64,000 bases of DNA, from contig NZ_FOFV01000016.1 of assembly GCF_900111005.1 (NCBI RefSeq), positions 124,001-188,000 on the forward strand, in the 5' to 3' direction. Under the pieces are notes generated by a model, which saw nothing but the letters and a program-made list of their open reading frames with translations, was not told where the DNA came from and ran no database searches. This document shows, in pieces, positions 41,860 through 49,916 of the stretch. The DNA is from Lentzea albida (GTDB taxonomy: Bacteria > Actinomycetota > Actinomycetes > Mycobacteriales > Pseudonocardiaceae). Made by a program: the position numbers and the translations under genes. Positions within the stretch are counted from its first letter, which is position 1, and each line of letters opens with the position of its first letter.

Positions 41860-42374
41860 CCCGCCGCTCCCGCCGGGCGCTGCCCGCCGTGCTCGCCGCA
41901 CTCGTCCTGCTGGCCGCGTCCGTCCTGGTGGCGGTGTGCGCGATCCAGCTCGCGCTCGGGGAGACACCGCTGCTGTCGTACGAGTCGGTCGCGGGCCGGC
42001 TGTCCGGCACGACGTGGTCGGCGCTCGAGGTGGCCGTGGCGGGCGGGGTCGTCGCGGCCGTCGGACTGGTGCTGTTCCTCGTCGCGGTGGTGCCCGGCCG
42101 GGCGCGAACCGCGGCGCTGGACCAGCACACCGCGGTGTCGGTGCGCGGCCTGCGCAACGCACTGCGGTCCGCCGCCCAGGTCGACGGCGTCGAGTCGGCG
42201 GCGGTGAAGGTGCGCCGCCGCCGGGTCCGCGCGGTCGTGCGCACCCGGCGCTCCGTGGTCGACGGGCTCGGCGACACCGTCCGCACGGCGCTCGAACACC
42301 GCGTCGGAGAGTTCGCCCTCGCTCGGCCGCCGCAGGTCGTCGTGAGGGTCAAAGCCCTCAGGAGCACATCGTGA
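41856..42374 (+). CDS. Membrane protein with DUF6286-like domain
   Basis: 172 residues. Two N-terminal membrane helices (ALPAVLAALVLLAASVLVAVCAIQLAL; EVAVAGGVVAAVGLVLFLVAVVPG) and a cytoplasmic part VSVRGLRNALRSAAQVDGVESAAVKVRRRRVRAVVRTRRSVVDGLGDTVRTALEHRV that looks like a charged Asp23-like fold. This build recurs in actinobacterial gls24 operons. Start overlaps previous stop; stop overlaps next start. Confidence 0.75.
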   Translation: MTRRSRRALPAVLAALVLLAASVLVAVCAIQLALGETPLLSYESVAGRLSGTTWSALEVAVAGGVVAAVGLVLFLVAVVPGRARTAALDQHTAVSVRGLRNALRSAAQVDGVESAAVKVRRRRVRAVVRTRRSVVDGLGDTVRTALEHRVGEFALARPPQVVVRVKALRSTS

Positions 42375-42910
42375 ACCGCTTTCTCCTGGGCCTGCTCGGG
42401 CTGGTCCTGCTGCTCGCCGGCGCCTTCGCCGTCGTCGTCCACTACGGGCTCGTGACCCAGGTGGATCGCGACGCCTCGCTGGTGCCCGGCACCGCACTGC
42501 CGCCGGCGTGGGTCCTGTGGGTGGTGGCGGCCGCGGCGGTCGTGGTCGCGCTGCTGTGCCTGCGCTGGCTCACCGCCCAGATCCCGCGCCGCAAGGTCGC
42601 GACCTGGCGCTGGGCCGAGGAGGCGGGCACCACCCGCCTCAGCACGGCGACGGCCACCGCGCCGTTCACCGAAGAGGTCAGCGCCTACCCCGGTGTGCGC
42701 AAGGTCGAAGCCGCGCTGACCGGCTCGCACACCGCTCCGAACCTGGCCCTCGTCGTCCGCGCCCATGGCGACGCCGATCTGCGGGGGATCCGCCGCCGCA
42801 TAGACGACGAGGGCCTGCCACGCCTGCGCGAGGCGCTCGGCACACCCGACCTCCAGGCCACCGTGGAGTTCCGGATGACGCCTTCCAAGGCCGAAGCCCG
42901 AGTGCACTGA
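42371..42910 (+). CDS. amaP: Alkaline-shock-response membrane anchor, AmaP-like
   Basis: 179 residues from GTG 42371. N-terminal helical pair FLLGLLGLVLLLAGAFAVVVHYGLVTQ and WVLWVVAAAAVVVALLCLRWL, separated by a short loop, then a soluble domain (APFTEEVSAYPGVRKVEAALTGSHTAPNLALVVRAHGDADLRGIRRRI). AmaP anchors Asp23 at the membrane in Staphylococcus. Family name by pattern and by operon context; the symbol is tentative. Last gene of the operon; terminator follows within 20 bp. Confidence 0.78.
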   Translation: MNRFLLGLLGLVLLLAGAFAVVVHYGLVTQVDRDASLVPGTALPPAWVLWVVAAAAVVVALLCLRWLTAQIPRRKVATWRWAEEAGTTRLSTATATAPFTEEVSAYPGVRKVEAALTGSHTAPNLALVVRAHGDADLRGIRRRIDDEGLPRLREALGTPDLQATVEFRMTPSKAEARVH

Positions 42911-42915
42911 GAAAG

Positions 42916-42947
42916 CAGAAGCCCAGGTCCGAAGACCTGGGCTTCTG
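42916..42947. terminator. Shared terminator between amaP-like gene and lipA
   Basis: 14-bp perfect arms (42916-42929, 42934-42947) with a CGAA loop between convergent genes. Confidence 0.88.
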
Positions 42948-42961
42948 TGCTGTCGAGGTGC

Positions 42962-43963
42962 TTACCGGGGGGCGAGCAGGCTCGTGATCTCCTGCGACGC
43001 CGACACCGTCAGCAGGTGCTGGAGGTTCTCCGGGAGGTCCTCGCCGCGCTTCTGCTTCGCCTGCGCGTAGAGGCGGCCGGCGCGGTACGAGGAGCGCACC
43101 AGCGGGCCCGCCATCACACCGAGGAAGCCGATCTCCTCGGCCGTCTCCTTGTGCTGGACGAACTCCTCGGGCTTCACCCAGCGCTCGACCGGGTGGTGCC
43201 GCGGCGACGGGCGCAGGTACTGGGTGATCGTGATGATGTCGCAGCCCGCGTCGTAGAGGTCGGCGAGCGCCTCCGTGACCTCCTCGGGGGTCTCGCCCAT
43301 GCCGAGGATCAGGTTCGACTTGGTGACCAGGCCGAACTCGCGGGCCTGCGTGATCACGTCGAGGGAGCGCTCGTAGCGGAACGCCGGGCGGATGCGCTTG
43401 AAGATCCGCGGGACGGTCTCCAGGTTGTGCGCGAGCACCTCGGGGCGGGACTCGAAGACCTCGGCCAGCTGCTCCGGGACCGCGTTGAAGTCCGGGATCA
43501 GCAGCTCGACGCCCGTGCCGGGGTTCATCTCGTGGATCTGGCGGACGGTCTCGGCGTACAGCCAGGCACCGCCGTCGGCCAGGTCGTCGCGGGCGACACC
43601 CGTGACCGTGGAGTAGCGCAGGCCCATCGCCTGGACCGACTCGGCGACGCGGCGCGGTTCGTCGCGGTCGAGGTCGGCGGGCTTGCCCGTGTCGATCTGG
43701 CAGAAGTCGCAGCGCCGGGTGCACTGCTCGCCGCCGATCAGGAACGTGGCCTCGCGGTCTTCCCAGCACTCGTAGATGTTGGGACAGCCGGCCTCTTCGC
43801 AGACCGTGTGGAGGCCTTCGCGTTTGACCAGACCCTTGAGCTCCCGGTATTCGGGGCCCATCTTGGCGCGCGTCTTGATCCAAGACGGCTTCTTCTCGAT
43901 CGGCGTCTGGCTGTTGCGGACCTCGAGCCGCAGCAGCTTCCGACCCTCAGGTACCACAGTCAC
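42962..43963 (-). CDS. lipA: Lipoyl synthase
   Basis: 333 residues from GTG 43963. Radical-SAM enzyme inserting two sulfurs into octanoyl groups of E2 and H proteins. The sacrificial cluster motif VCEEAGCPNIYECW (C-x4-C-x5-C) and the radical-SAM motif RRCDFCQID (C-x3-C-x2-C preceded by C in GEQC) are present; GVARDDLADGGAW and NLILGMGETPEEV are family sequence. Ends SLLAPR, matching the R-S-x-Y-like final loop only loosely. lipB is not adjacent. Serves the AceE-containing complex encoded at 30 kb and others. Confidence 0.95.
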   Translation of the reverse strand: MTVVPEGRKLLRLEVRNSQTPIEKKPSWIKTRAKMGPEYRELKGLVKREGLHTVCEEAGCPNIYECWEDREATFLIGGEQCTRRCDFCQIDTGKPADLDRDEPRRVAESVQAMGLRYSTVTGVARDDLADGGAWLYAETVRQIHEMNPGTGVELLIPDFNAVPEQLAEVFESRPEVLAHNLETVPRIFKRIRPAFRYERSLDVITQAREFGLVTKSNLILGMGETPEEVTEALADLYDAGCDIITITQYLRPSPRHHPVERWVKPEEFVQHKETAEEIGFLGVMAGPLVRSSYRAGRLYAQAKQKRGEDLPENLQHLLTVSASQEITSLLAPR

Positions 43964-44006
43964 GTCCTCACCCTACGCTGCACACCCGCGTGTCCGGGGT
44001 CACGCA

Positions 44007-44897
44007 CTACTCGAGCTCCGGTGTGATCCCCGTCAGCTTGCTCGTGAGCTCCCAGAGGCGGTTCGCGGCCAGGTCGTCACGGGCTGCGGCGCTCATCCTG
44101 GCCGTGGCGGGGTGGCCGCGGAACTCGTTGAAGCCGCCTGGGCCGTAGTACTGCCCGCCGCGTGCTTCGGGGGCCGTCGCCGCGTAGAGCTGCGGCAACG
44201 CGCCCATCTCGACGGACTGGGAGAACAGGTGGCTGATCCTGCCGCCGATCTTGAGGACCGCGGACCTGTGCGCGTCGGCCATGTTGTTGGTCAGCTCGGT
44301 GACCGTCAGGCCGGGATGGGCCGCGATCGACGTCACGGCCGATGAACGGCGTTCCAGCTCGCGTGCGAACAGGATGTTCGCGAGCTTCGACTGGCCGTAG
44401 GAGCCGCGCAGCGTGTACGGGCGGCGGTCGAAGTTCGGGTCCGCGAAGTCCATGTGGCCCGCGTGGTGCGCGAGAGACGAGACGGTCACGACGCGTGCGC
44501 CCGGACGTTGCTTCAACACGGGCAGCAGGAGCCACGTCAGCGCGGCGTGGCCGAGGTGGTTGGTGCCGAACTGGCGCTCGAAGCCGTCGACGGTCCGGCC
44601 GTTCGGGACGGCCATGATGCCCGCGTTGTTGACCAGGACGTCGAGCTCCTCGACCTTGTCCGCGGCGGCGCGCACGGAGACGAGGTCGGCGAGGTCCAGC
44701 TCGAGCACTTCGGCCGAGCCCCGGACCGACTGGCGCGCGGTCTCCCCGCGCTGGACCGAGCGACAGCCCATCAGCACGTGGGCCCCCTTGGCCGCGAGCA
44801 CCTGGGCGGTGCGCAGGCCCAGGCCGGAGTTCGCGCCGGTCACGAGGACGGTGCGGCCGGACTGGTCGGGGATGTCGGCTTCGGTCCAACGACTCAT
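44007..44897 (-). CDS. Short-chain dehydrogenase/reductase (retinol-dehydrogenase-like)
   Basis: 296 residues from ATG 44897. Rossmann motif TGANSGLGLRTAQVLAAKG, NNAGIMAVPNGRT, catalytic Ser in VVTVSSLAHHAG and Tyr/Lys in YGQSKLANILFARELE; HPGLTVTELTNN follows. Full-length and active-looking. Start overlaps the stop of the small gene 44894-45202 by 4 nt, so they are one operon, divergently transcribed from the TetR gene and likely repressed through the palindromes between them. Substrate unknown. Confidence 0.9.
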   Translation of the reverse strand: MSRWTEADIPDQSGRTVLVTGANSGLGLRTAQVLAAKGAHVLMGCRSVQRGETARQSVRGSAEVLELDLADLVSVRAAADKVEELDVLVNNAGIMAVPNGRTVDGFERQFGTNHLGHAALTWLLLPVLKQRPGARVVTVSSLAHHAGHMDFADPNFDRRPYTLRGSYGQSKLANILFARELERRSSAVTSIAAHPGLTVTELTNNMADAHRSAVLKIGGRISHLFSQSVEMGALPQLYAATAPEARGGQYYGPGGFNEFRGHPATARMSAAARDDLAANRLWELTSKLTGITPELE

Positions 44898-45202
44898 GGA
44901 GTCATTCCTACCGCCCGGTAACTGTCGAGCGGAAGGTGGGCGTCGAGGACTGCTCGCAACACCGGCTCGTCCGCGGCGAGTTCGGCCCGGACGCGGTCCT
45001 CGTCGACGGGACCGTTCAGCCCGGCGTTCTCCATGCGCGCGGTCAGCTTGTTCTGCCAGCGGTGGTCGAGCGCCAGCAGCAGTTCCCGCAGCGAGCCGAA
45101 GACGTCCGGATCCACGATCAGCGGTGCGGACGGGTCGCGACGGGCGTCGTTCAGGACGGCGTCGAGCGCGTCGCGACGGCGGTAGTGGTCTGCCCAGCCC
45201 AT
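44894..45202 (-). CDS. Small hypothetical protein, partner of the SDR
   Basis: 102 residues from ATG 45202 (the open frame continues upstream through the operator, without coding signature). Starts MGWADHYRRRDALDAVLNDA; further FGSLRELLLALDHRWQNKLTARME and RVRAELAADEPVLRAVLDA, all helical and acidic. No family recognised by eye; similar short proteins occur next to TetR/SDR pairs in actinobacteria. Translationally coupled to the SDR. Function unknown. Confidence 0.7.
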   Translation of the reverse strand: MGWADHYRRRDALDAVLNDARRDPSAPLIVDPDVFGSLRELLLALDHRWQNKLTARMENAGLNGPVDEDRVRAELAADEPVLRAVLDAHLPLDSYRAVGMTP

Positions 45203-45224
45203 GTCTCGTACCCCCGGTCTCTCG

Positions 45225-45274
45225 CATACTGTCGGTATGACACGACCATACCACCGGTACGTACCGTCGGTATG
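45225..45274. promoter_or_regulatory. Palindromic operator cluster for the TetR regulator
   Basis: Three nested elements: CATAC-TGTCG-GTATG (45225-45239); CGGTACGTACCG, a perfect 12-mer palindrome (45255-45266); and outer CATAC (45247-45251) / GTATG (45270-45274). All lie between the divergent SDR-operon and tetR starts. Confidence 0.82.
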
Positions 45275-45291
45275 TGAGATACGTTTCGTCC

Positions 45292-45882
45292 GTGCGAACA
45301 CGACGCTCCGAGTACTCGGAGTCGACCAGGCAGGCGCTCGTCGACAGCGCCGTCGACCTCTTCACCAAGCGCGGGTACGCCGGCACCTCGCTCGACGAGG
45401 TGGTCAAGCGCGCCCGCGTGACGAAGGGCGCGCTCTACCACCACTTCAGCGGCAAGCAGGCGTTGTTCGAGGCGGCCTTCACCCAGGTCGAGACGCGCTC
45501 GATCGAGTCGCTGACGGCCGTGGTCACCGGTGAGGGCGACGCCTGGGACACCGCGGTCGCGGGCCTGCGCGCGTACGTCCGCAAGTGCCTGGAGCCCGAG
45601 TACCAGCGGATCATCGTCCACGAGGCCCCGGTCGTCATGGGCTGGGAGCGCTGGCGCGAGGCGGAGGAGCAGTTCAGCTTCGGTCTGCTCCGCACGGCCG
45701 TGCAGCTGCTCGTCGACGCCGGCGAGATCGAGGAGGCACCGGTCGAGATCATGGCGCGGCTGCTGTTCGGGGCGCTGTCCGCGGGCGCGAGCACCATCGC
45801 CAGCTCATCCGATCCGAAGCGCACCGGGCGCGAGGTCGAACGCGCGATCCTGCGCGTTTTGGAGGGTTTGCGCAAGAAGTAG
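45292..45882 (+). CDS. TetR-family transcriptional regulator
   Basis: 196 residues from GTG 45292 (GTG 45274 would start inside the operator). N-terminal HTH: SEYSESTRQALVDSAVDLFTKRGYAGTSLDEVVKRARVTKGALYHHFSGKQALFEA, the TetR signature; C-terminal ligand domain contains AYVRKCLEPEYQRIIVHEAPVVMGWERWREAEE. The two adjacent palindromes suggest it represses itself and the divergent SDR operon. No SD, so leaderless translation is likely. Ligand unknown. Confidence 0.92.
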   Translation: MRTRRSEYSESTRQALVDSAVDLFTKRGYAGTSLDEVVKRARVTKGALYHHFSGKQALFEAAFTQVETRSIESLTAVVTGEGDAWDTAVAGLRAYVRKCLEPEYQRIIVHEAPVVMGWERWREAEEQFSFGLLRTAVQLLVDAGEIEEAPVEIMARLLFGALSAGASTIASSSDPKRTGREVERAILRVLEGLRKK

Positions 45883-45945
45883 TCGAGTTGGGCCCTAGCG
45901 GCCGGGCGGAACGTCGATCACCACGCGGACAACGAGGTGGTCAGC

Positions 45946-46626
45946 ATGATCGAACCTGTCAACACGCGCCTGGGACTCGACGGCAAGATCGCTCTGGTCA
46001 CGTCGGGCACGCACGGTCTGGGCCTTGCCATCGCGAGCAAGCTCTGCGACAACGGCGCACACGTCATCATCACCACGTCCCCCGGCGACGTCGACGCCGA
46101 ACGGGCCCTGCTCGTGCTCGGCGGCAAGCCCGGTTCGGCGTCCGTGGTGCCGCTCGACGTCCACGACGAGCACGCGGTGCGGGTCCTGCTCGAGCAGGTG
46201 AAGCAGGATCGCGGGCGGCTCGACCTGTTCGTGCACCACGCGGTCTCGCCGGACCTCACGCCGTTGCTGAACCTCGTGGAACCGCTCGCGAAGGCGTTCG
46301 TCGACGGCGGCCGCGTCGTGATCGCCGGCTACACGGTGACACCGGTGCACGGCGTGATCCGCACGCTGGCGCTCGAGATGGCCTGGTACCGGGTGGCGGT
46401 CAACGCGGTCGTCACGACCGTGGTCGACAACGGCCCGATGAACATCGACCCGGAGCTGGTGGACCGGCTCGCGATCAAGAGCCCGTCCGGCCGGGTGACG
46501 CTGCCAGAGGACGTGGCGAACGCCGTGGCGCTGCTGTGCGCGGACGAGGCCGCCTGGATCCAGGGGCAGGTGATCACCGTGGACGGCGGGCTGGAACTGC
46601 TGGAGCGGTGGGGCGAGACGCGCTGA
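45946..46626 (+). CDS. Atypical short-chain dehydrogenase lacking Tyr-x-x-x-Lys
   Basis: 226 residues from ATG 45946. Rossmann fold start KIALVTSGTHGLGLAIASKLC is SDR-like, and the C-terminal VNAVVTTVVDNGPMNID...SPSGRVTLPEDVANAVALLCADEAAWIQGQVITVDGGL is the enoyl-reductase/SDR end. But NNAG is replaced by VHHAVSP, and the segment with catalytic Ser and Tyr-x-x-x-Lys is missing: VVIAGYTVTPVHGVIRTLALEMAW runs straight into the next helix. Probably a non-redox or regulatory paralogue. Follows the TetR gene by 63 bp on the same strand. Confidence 0.78.
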   Translation: MIEPVNTRLGLDGKIALVTSGTHGLGLAIASKLCDNGAHVIITTSPGDVDAERALLVLGGKPGSASVVPLDVHDEHAVRVLLEQVKQDRGRLDLFVHHAVSPDLTPLLNLVEPLAKAFVDGGRVVIAGYTVTPVHGVIRTLALEMAWYRVAVNAVVTTVVDNGPMNIDPELVDRLAIKSPSGRVTLPEDVANAVALLCADEAAWIQGQVITVDGGLELLERWGETR

Positions 46627-46652
46627 GCGACCACCGGACGTTTTCGGGAGTC

Positions 46653-46684
46653 CCGGCCCGGCCGATGTCCATCGGCCGGGCCGG
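46653..46684 (+). terminator. Terminator after the atypical SDR
   Basis: 14-bp perfect arms (46653-46666, 46671-46684) with a GTCC loop, 26 bp beyond the stop, followed by TTGTCTTGTT. Confidence 0.85.
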
Positions 46685-46938
46685 TTGTCTTGTTCACGGT
46701 TGTGATGCGCAGAGGTTATTGCGGCTATGCCGGTTCGGTGGAGTTCCGCTCGTGCGAGGCCGGAGTCGTGTCTATCTGTCAGCGCGCAGTGACTCGACGT
46801 CATCAGCCTATAGGTGTTGCAAATTGGGAGTAGCGCATTCGGAGTAGTAAAAAGTACGCTCAGCTCAAATGCTTGTCCGGCGCGGTGACCGAGTGTAAAA
46901 CTCGGAAAGTCGGCAGGGGGGACCGCGCTAGGGGGCTG
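46685..46938. promoter_or_regulatory. Promoter region of the LuxR-type response regulator
   Basis: 254 bp without a gene; A+T rises before the response regulator (TTGGGAGTAGCGCATTCGG, AGTAGTAAAAAGTACGC). A promoter is expected here; no defined operator found. Confidence 0.4.
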
Positions 46939-47547
46939 ATGATGATCAGGGTCTTACTCGCCGAGGACGTGCAAATGGTCCGGGGCGCATTGGTCGCCTT
47001 GTTGAACCTCGAACCAGATATTGAGGTGGTCGCCTCCGTGGCGACGGGCGACGAAATCGTGCCGGCGGTGGCAAAGAGCCAGCCGGACGTAGCGGTGCTC
47101 GACATCGACCTCCCGGGTATGGACGGCCTTTCGGCGGCGACGGTCATCCACGACACCGCACCCGGCACTCGCACGCTGATCCTCACGAGTCTCGGCCGTC
47201 CGGGAACTCTGCGCCGGGCGCTCAACGCCCGCGTGAACGGATTCATCCTCAAGGACGCTCCGGTGAACGAACTCGCCGACGCGATCCGCGGGGTGTCGGT
47301 CGGGCGCAGGGTCATCGATTCGCAGCTCGCGCTTTCCGCGTGGGACACCGACGAGTGCCCGCTCACGCCGCGCGAGCTGGAGGTGCTCCGGCTGGCCTCC
47401 GACGGCGCGGACGCCATGGAGATCGCGACGACGTTGTTCCTGTCGGTCGGGACCATCCGCAACTACCTGACGGCGGCGACGGCCAAGCTGGACGCCCGCA
47501 ACCGGGTCGACGCCGTGCGCATCGCGCGGAAGGCCGGCTGGTTCTGA
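46939..47547 (+). CDS. NarL/LuxR-family response regulator
   Basis: 202 residues; start ATG 46939 (or the adjacent ATG 46942), GGGGG before it. Receiver domain: IRVLLAEDVQMVRGALVALLN, phospho-acceptor Asp in VAVLDIDLPGMDG, LTSLGRPGTLRRAL and FILKDAPVNELADAI; LuxR HTH: LTPRELEVLRLASDGADAMEIATTLFLSVGTIRNYLTAATAKLDARNR. Its likely partner is the DesK-type kinase encoded tail to tail at 47607-48698, an unusual layout since such pairs are normally co-directional. May control the metabolite cluster starting with the SARP gene. Confidence 0.93.
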   Translation: MMIRVLLAEDVQMVRGALVALLNLEPDIEVVASVATGDEIVPAVAKSQPDVAVLDIDLPGMDGLSAATVIHDTAPGTRTLILTSLGRPGTLRRALNARVNGFILKDAPVNELADAIRGVSVGRRVIDSQLALSAWDTDECPLTPRELEVLRLASDGADAMEIATTLFLSVGTIRNYLTAATAKLDARNRVDAVRIARKAGWF

Positions 47548-47606
47548 TTCAGCGTCGTGGCCGGTCCGTCGGCTGCGGGAACTGATATGTCGGTTCCCGC
47601 CGGTGG

Positions 47607-48698
47607 TCAGGCGGCGGTCGCCGTCGGGATCGACGCGTGGACGTGGAAGCGGTCGGTGCCGACGTGGCGTGCGATGAAGGTGCCGCCCGCCGCGTGGACG
47701 CGTTCGGCCTGGTTGCGGACGCCGTTGCAGTCGGACGAGATCGGGCGGTCGGTGGCGCCGTCGTTGACGACGTCGAGCTCCACCGTGCCGTCGGCCTGGC
47801 GGACGGTGATCGCGCAGTTCTCGGCGTCGCTGTGGCGCAGGACGTTGGTGATCGCCTCGCGCAGGACCGTGGCCAGGACGGTCTCGACCTCCTCCGGCAT
47901 CGGGGTGTGGTCGAGTTCGACGCGGACGTCGATGTTCGCGGCGGCCAGCATGGTCTTCGCCGAGTCGGAGGTGTCGGACAGCGACAGGCGGCGGTAGCTG
48001 CGGGCCAGTGAGCGCACGTCGGAGAGGGCTCTACCGGCGATATCCAATATATCGGCGAGGTGCTCCTGCGCGCGGTCCGGCTGCGACGGCGTCAGGCGGT
48101 GGGCCAGTTCGCTCTTCAGCTTGATGGCGCTGAGGCTGTAGCCGAGCAGGTCGTGCAGGTCGCGGGCCAGGCGTTGCGGTTCCTCGGGGGACGTGGGCGG
48201 TGCGGATGCCTGCTGGTGCTGGCGGAACGCGTGGCCGGAGATGAGCAGACCCGTCGCGGTCGTCGCGATCGCGGCCTCCAGCGGTGAGGAGCCCGGTGAC
48301 CAGGGCAGCAGGGCCGGGGTCTGCAGGAGGCTCGTCGCCGCGACCACCAGGGTGAAGGCGACCCAGCCCGCGATCCGCGGGAAGAGCGCCAGCGCGTTGC
48401 CGGCGATCAGGCCCGGTACCGCGGCCCACATGTGGCCGACCAGGGCGAACGGCAGGAATGTGAGCACTGCTTGTGTTGCCAGCATGATGCGATAAGTGGG
48501 CGCGTTCAGCGGACTGAATTGAAGTGCCTGCAGAGCGAGAACCAAGGTCAATGAGATGACATATATGGCGGAATGCGACGCTTCCTGGTCGCTCAGAAGC
48601 AGTCGCGCCAAGTCGGCCAGGCAGATGCCCACCGCCGCCACCACCACCGGGGCGCCGACGATCCTGCCGGGAGCCGGCGCTTCAGGCGACTCATTCAC
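47607..48698 (-). CDS. DesK-type sensor histidine kinase
   Basis: 363 residues from GTG 48698 (GGGGGA upstream); the open frame to 48875 shows no domain. Five to six membrane helices in the N-terminal 170 residues, no extracellular sensor domain. HisKA_3 box RLARDLHDLLGYSLSAIKLKSELA with phosphoacceptor His; HATPase N-box REAITNVLRHSDAENCAITV; the glycine box is weak, DCNGVRNQAERV instead of GxGLxGMxER. Cognate response regulator probably the convergent LuxR-type gene. Senses a membrane or ligand signal of unknown nature. Confidence 0.9.
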   Translation of the reverse strand: MNESPEAPAPGRIVGAPVVVAAVGICLADLARLLLSDQEASHSAIYVISLTLVLALQALQFSPLNAPTYRIMLATQAVLTFLPFALVGHMWAAVPGLIAGNALALFPRIAGWVAFTLVVAATSLLQTPALLPWSPGSSPLEAAIATTATGLLISGHAFRQHQQASAPPTSPEEPQRLARDLHDLLGYSLSAIKLKSELAHRLTPSQPDRAQEHLADILDIAGRALSDVRSLARSYRRLSLSDTSDSAKTMLAAANIDVRVELDHTPMPEEVETVLATVLREAITNVLRHSDAENCAITVRQADGTVELDVVNDGATDRPISSDCNGVRNQAERVHAAGGTFIARHVGTDRFHVHASIPTATAA

Positions 48699-49071
48699 GA
48701 TTCCCCCAAAAGGAGCCGAGCTCGCCCCTTCGGCCCACTCGGCGAACCCAGGGCAAATGCTAGACAGCAAGCACCCGGTGCGGATCATGTTCTGAATCGG
48801 TACAGACGGAACTGTCGCAGTTACCGTTTTTGACAAGTTTCGCTCAAAAGGACGAGTATTTGTCGTGCTGATCACGACGGGTGTTCAAGCGGTTACCGAT
48901 AGGATTTGTTCGGGTCCGTCCGGCTCCGTGAATATCTCATGCGGGGAGCGGTAGTCCGCCATCTCCGACTCGTGCCGCGCTACGTGGCGTTCGATAGCCC
49001 GCCTCAGGTGAACTTGATGTCACGACAACAGCAAGCCGCCGCTGAAACTGGAACTGGGGAGGGCTCCCACC
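48699..49071. promoter_or_regulatory. Divergent promoter region kinase / SARP
   Basis: 373 bp without a gene. The stretch before the SARP start carries GGGGAGGGCTCCCACC as SD region. A+T-rich islands around 48800-48860 and 48900-48940 could be promoters for both directions; no clear operator seen. Confidence 0.45.
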
Positions 49072-49887
49072 ATGGAGATCAAGGTTCTCGGACCGCTGGA
49101 GGCCAGGGAGAACGGCATCTCGATCACGCCGAGCGCGGTGAAGCCGCGTCAGGTGCTGTCACTGCTCGCGTTGCAGGCCGGGCACGTCGTCACCGTGCCG
49201 ACCCTGATCGAAGAGCTGTGGGGGGTCACTCCGCCGCGAAGCGCCCTCACGACATTGCAGACATACGTGCTCCAGGTGCGCCGCCGCATCGAGGCCGCGC
49301 TGCCGGAGGGCAGTGCCGGAGCCGCCAAGAACGTGCTGGTCACCCGCTACGGCGGCTACATGCTGGACGTCGCGCCGGAGACCATCGACGTCCGCAGCTA
49401 CGAGCGCCTCGCCGTCGCCGGCCAGCGCGCGCTGGAGGTCGGCGACCTCGAGTCCGCGTCACGCCTGCTGCGCTCGGCCACCGACGTCTGGCGCGGGCCG
49501 GTGCTCGTGGACGTGCAGATCGGCGTCCGGCTGGGCATGGAGGTCACGCGGCTGCAGGAGTCGCGGCTCGGCGTCCTCGAGGCCCGCATCGAGGCCGACC
49601 TCAGGCTCGGCAAGCACCAGTCGTTGCTGAGCGAGCTGTCCGTGCTGACCGCGCAGCACCCGATGCACGAGAACCTGTGTGCGCAGTACATGCTCGCGCT
49701 CTACCGGGCCGGCCGTCAGTGGCGCGCCCTGGAGGCCTACCAGTCGCTGCGCGACACCCTGATCGAGGAGCTCGGCCTGGAGCCGTCGGAGCGCCTGCGC
49801 CAGCTGCAGTGCGCGATCCTCAGCTCCGAGCCGACGCTGAACGGCCCGACGTCCGCACTGCAGCTGGAACGTCAGCTCGCCGGTTGA
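49072..49887 (+). CDS. SARP-family transcriptional activator
   Basis: 271 residues, the short single-unit SARP size (ActII-ORF4, DnrI type, without NB-ARC). N-terminal OmpR-like winged helix: MEIKVLGPLEARENGISITP, PRQVLSLLALQAGHVVTVPTLIEELWG, TLQTYVLQVRRRIE, TRYGGYMLDV; C-terminal bacterial transcriptional activation domain: RSYERLAVAGQRALEVGDLESASRLLRSATDVWRGPVL ... HENLCAQYMLALYRAGRQWRALEAYQSLRDTLIEELGLEPSERLRQLQ. Pathway-specific activators of this size turn on aromatic polyketide clusters. TCGA-type repeats in the divergent promoters downstream are candidate targets. Confidence 0.95.
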   Translation: MEIKVLGPLEARENGISITPSAVKPRQVLSLLALQAGHVVTVPTLIEELWGVTPPRSALTTLQTYVLQVRRRIEAALPEGSAGAAKNVLVTRYGGYMLDVAPETIDVRSYERLAVAGQRALEVGDLESASRLLRSATDVWRGPVLVDVQIGVRLGMEVTRLQESRLGVLEARIEADLRLGKHQSLLSELSVLTAQHPMHENLCAQYMLALYRAGRQWRALEAYQSLRDTLIEELGLEPSERLRQLQCAILSSEPTLNGPTSALQLERQLAG

Positions 49888-49916
49888 TCCGCCTTCGATC
49901 GGGGAGAGCCAGAAAA

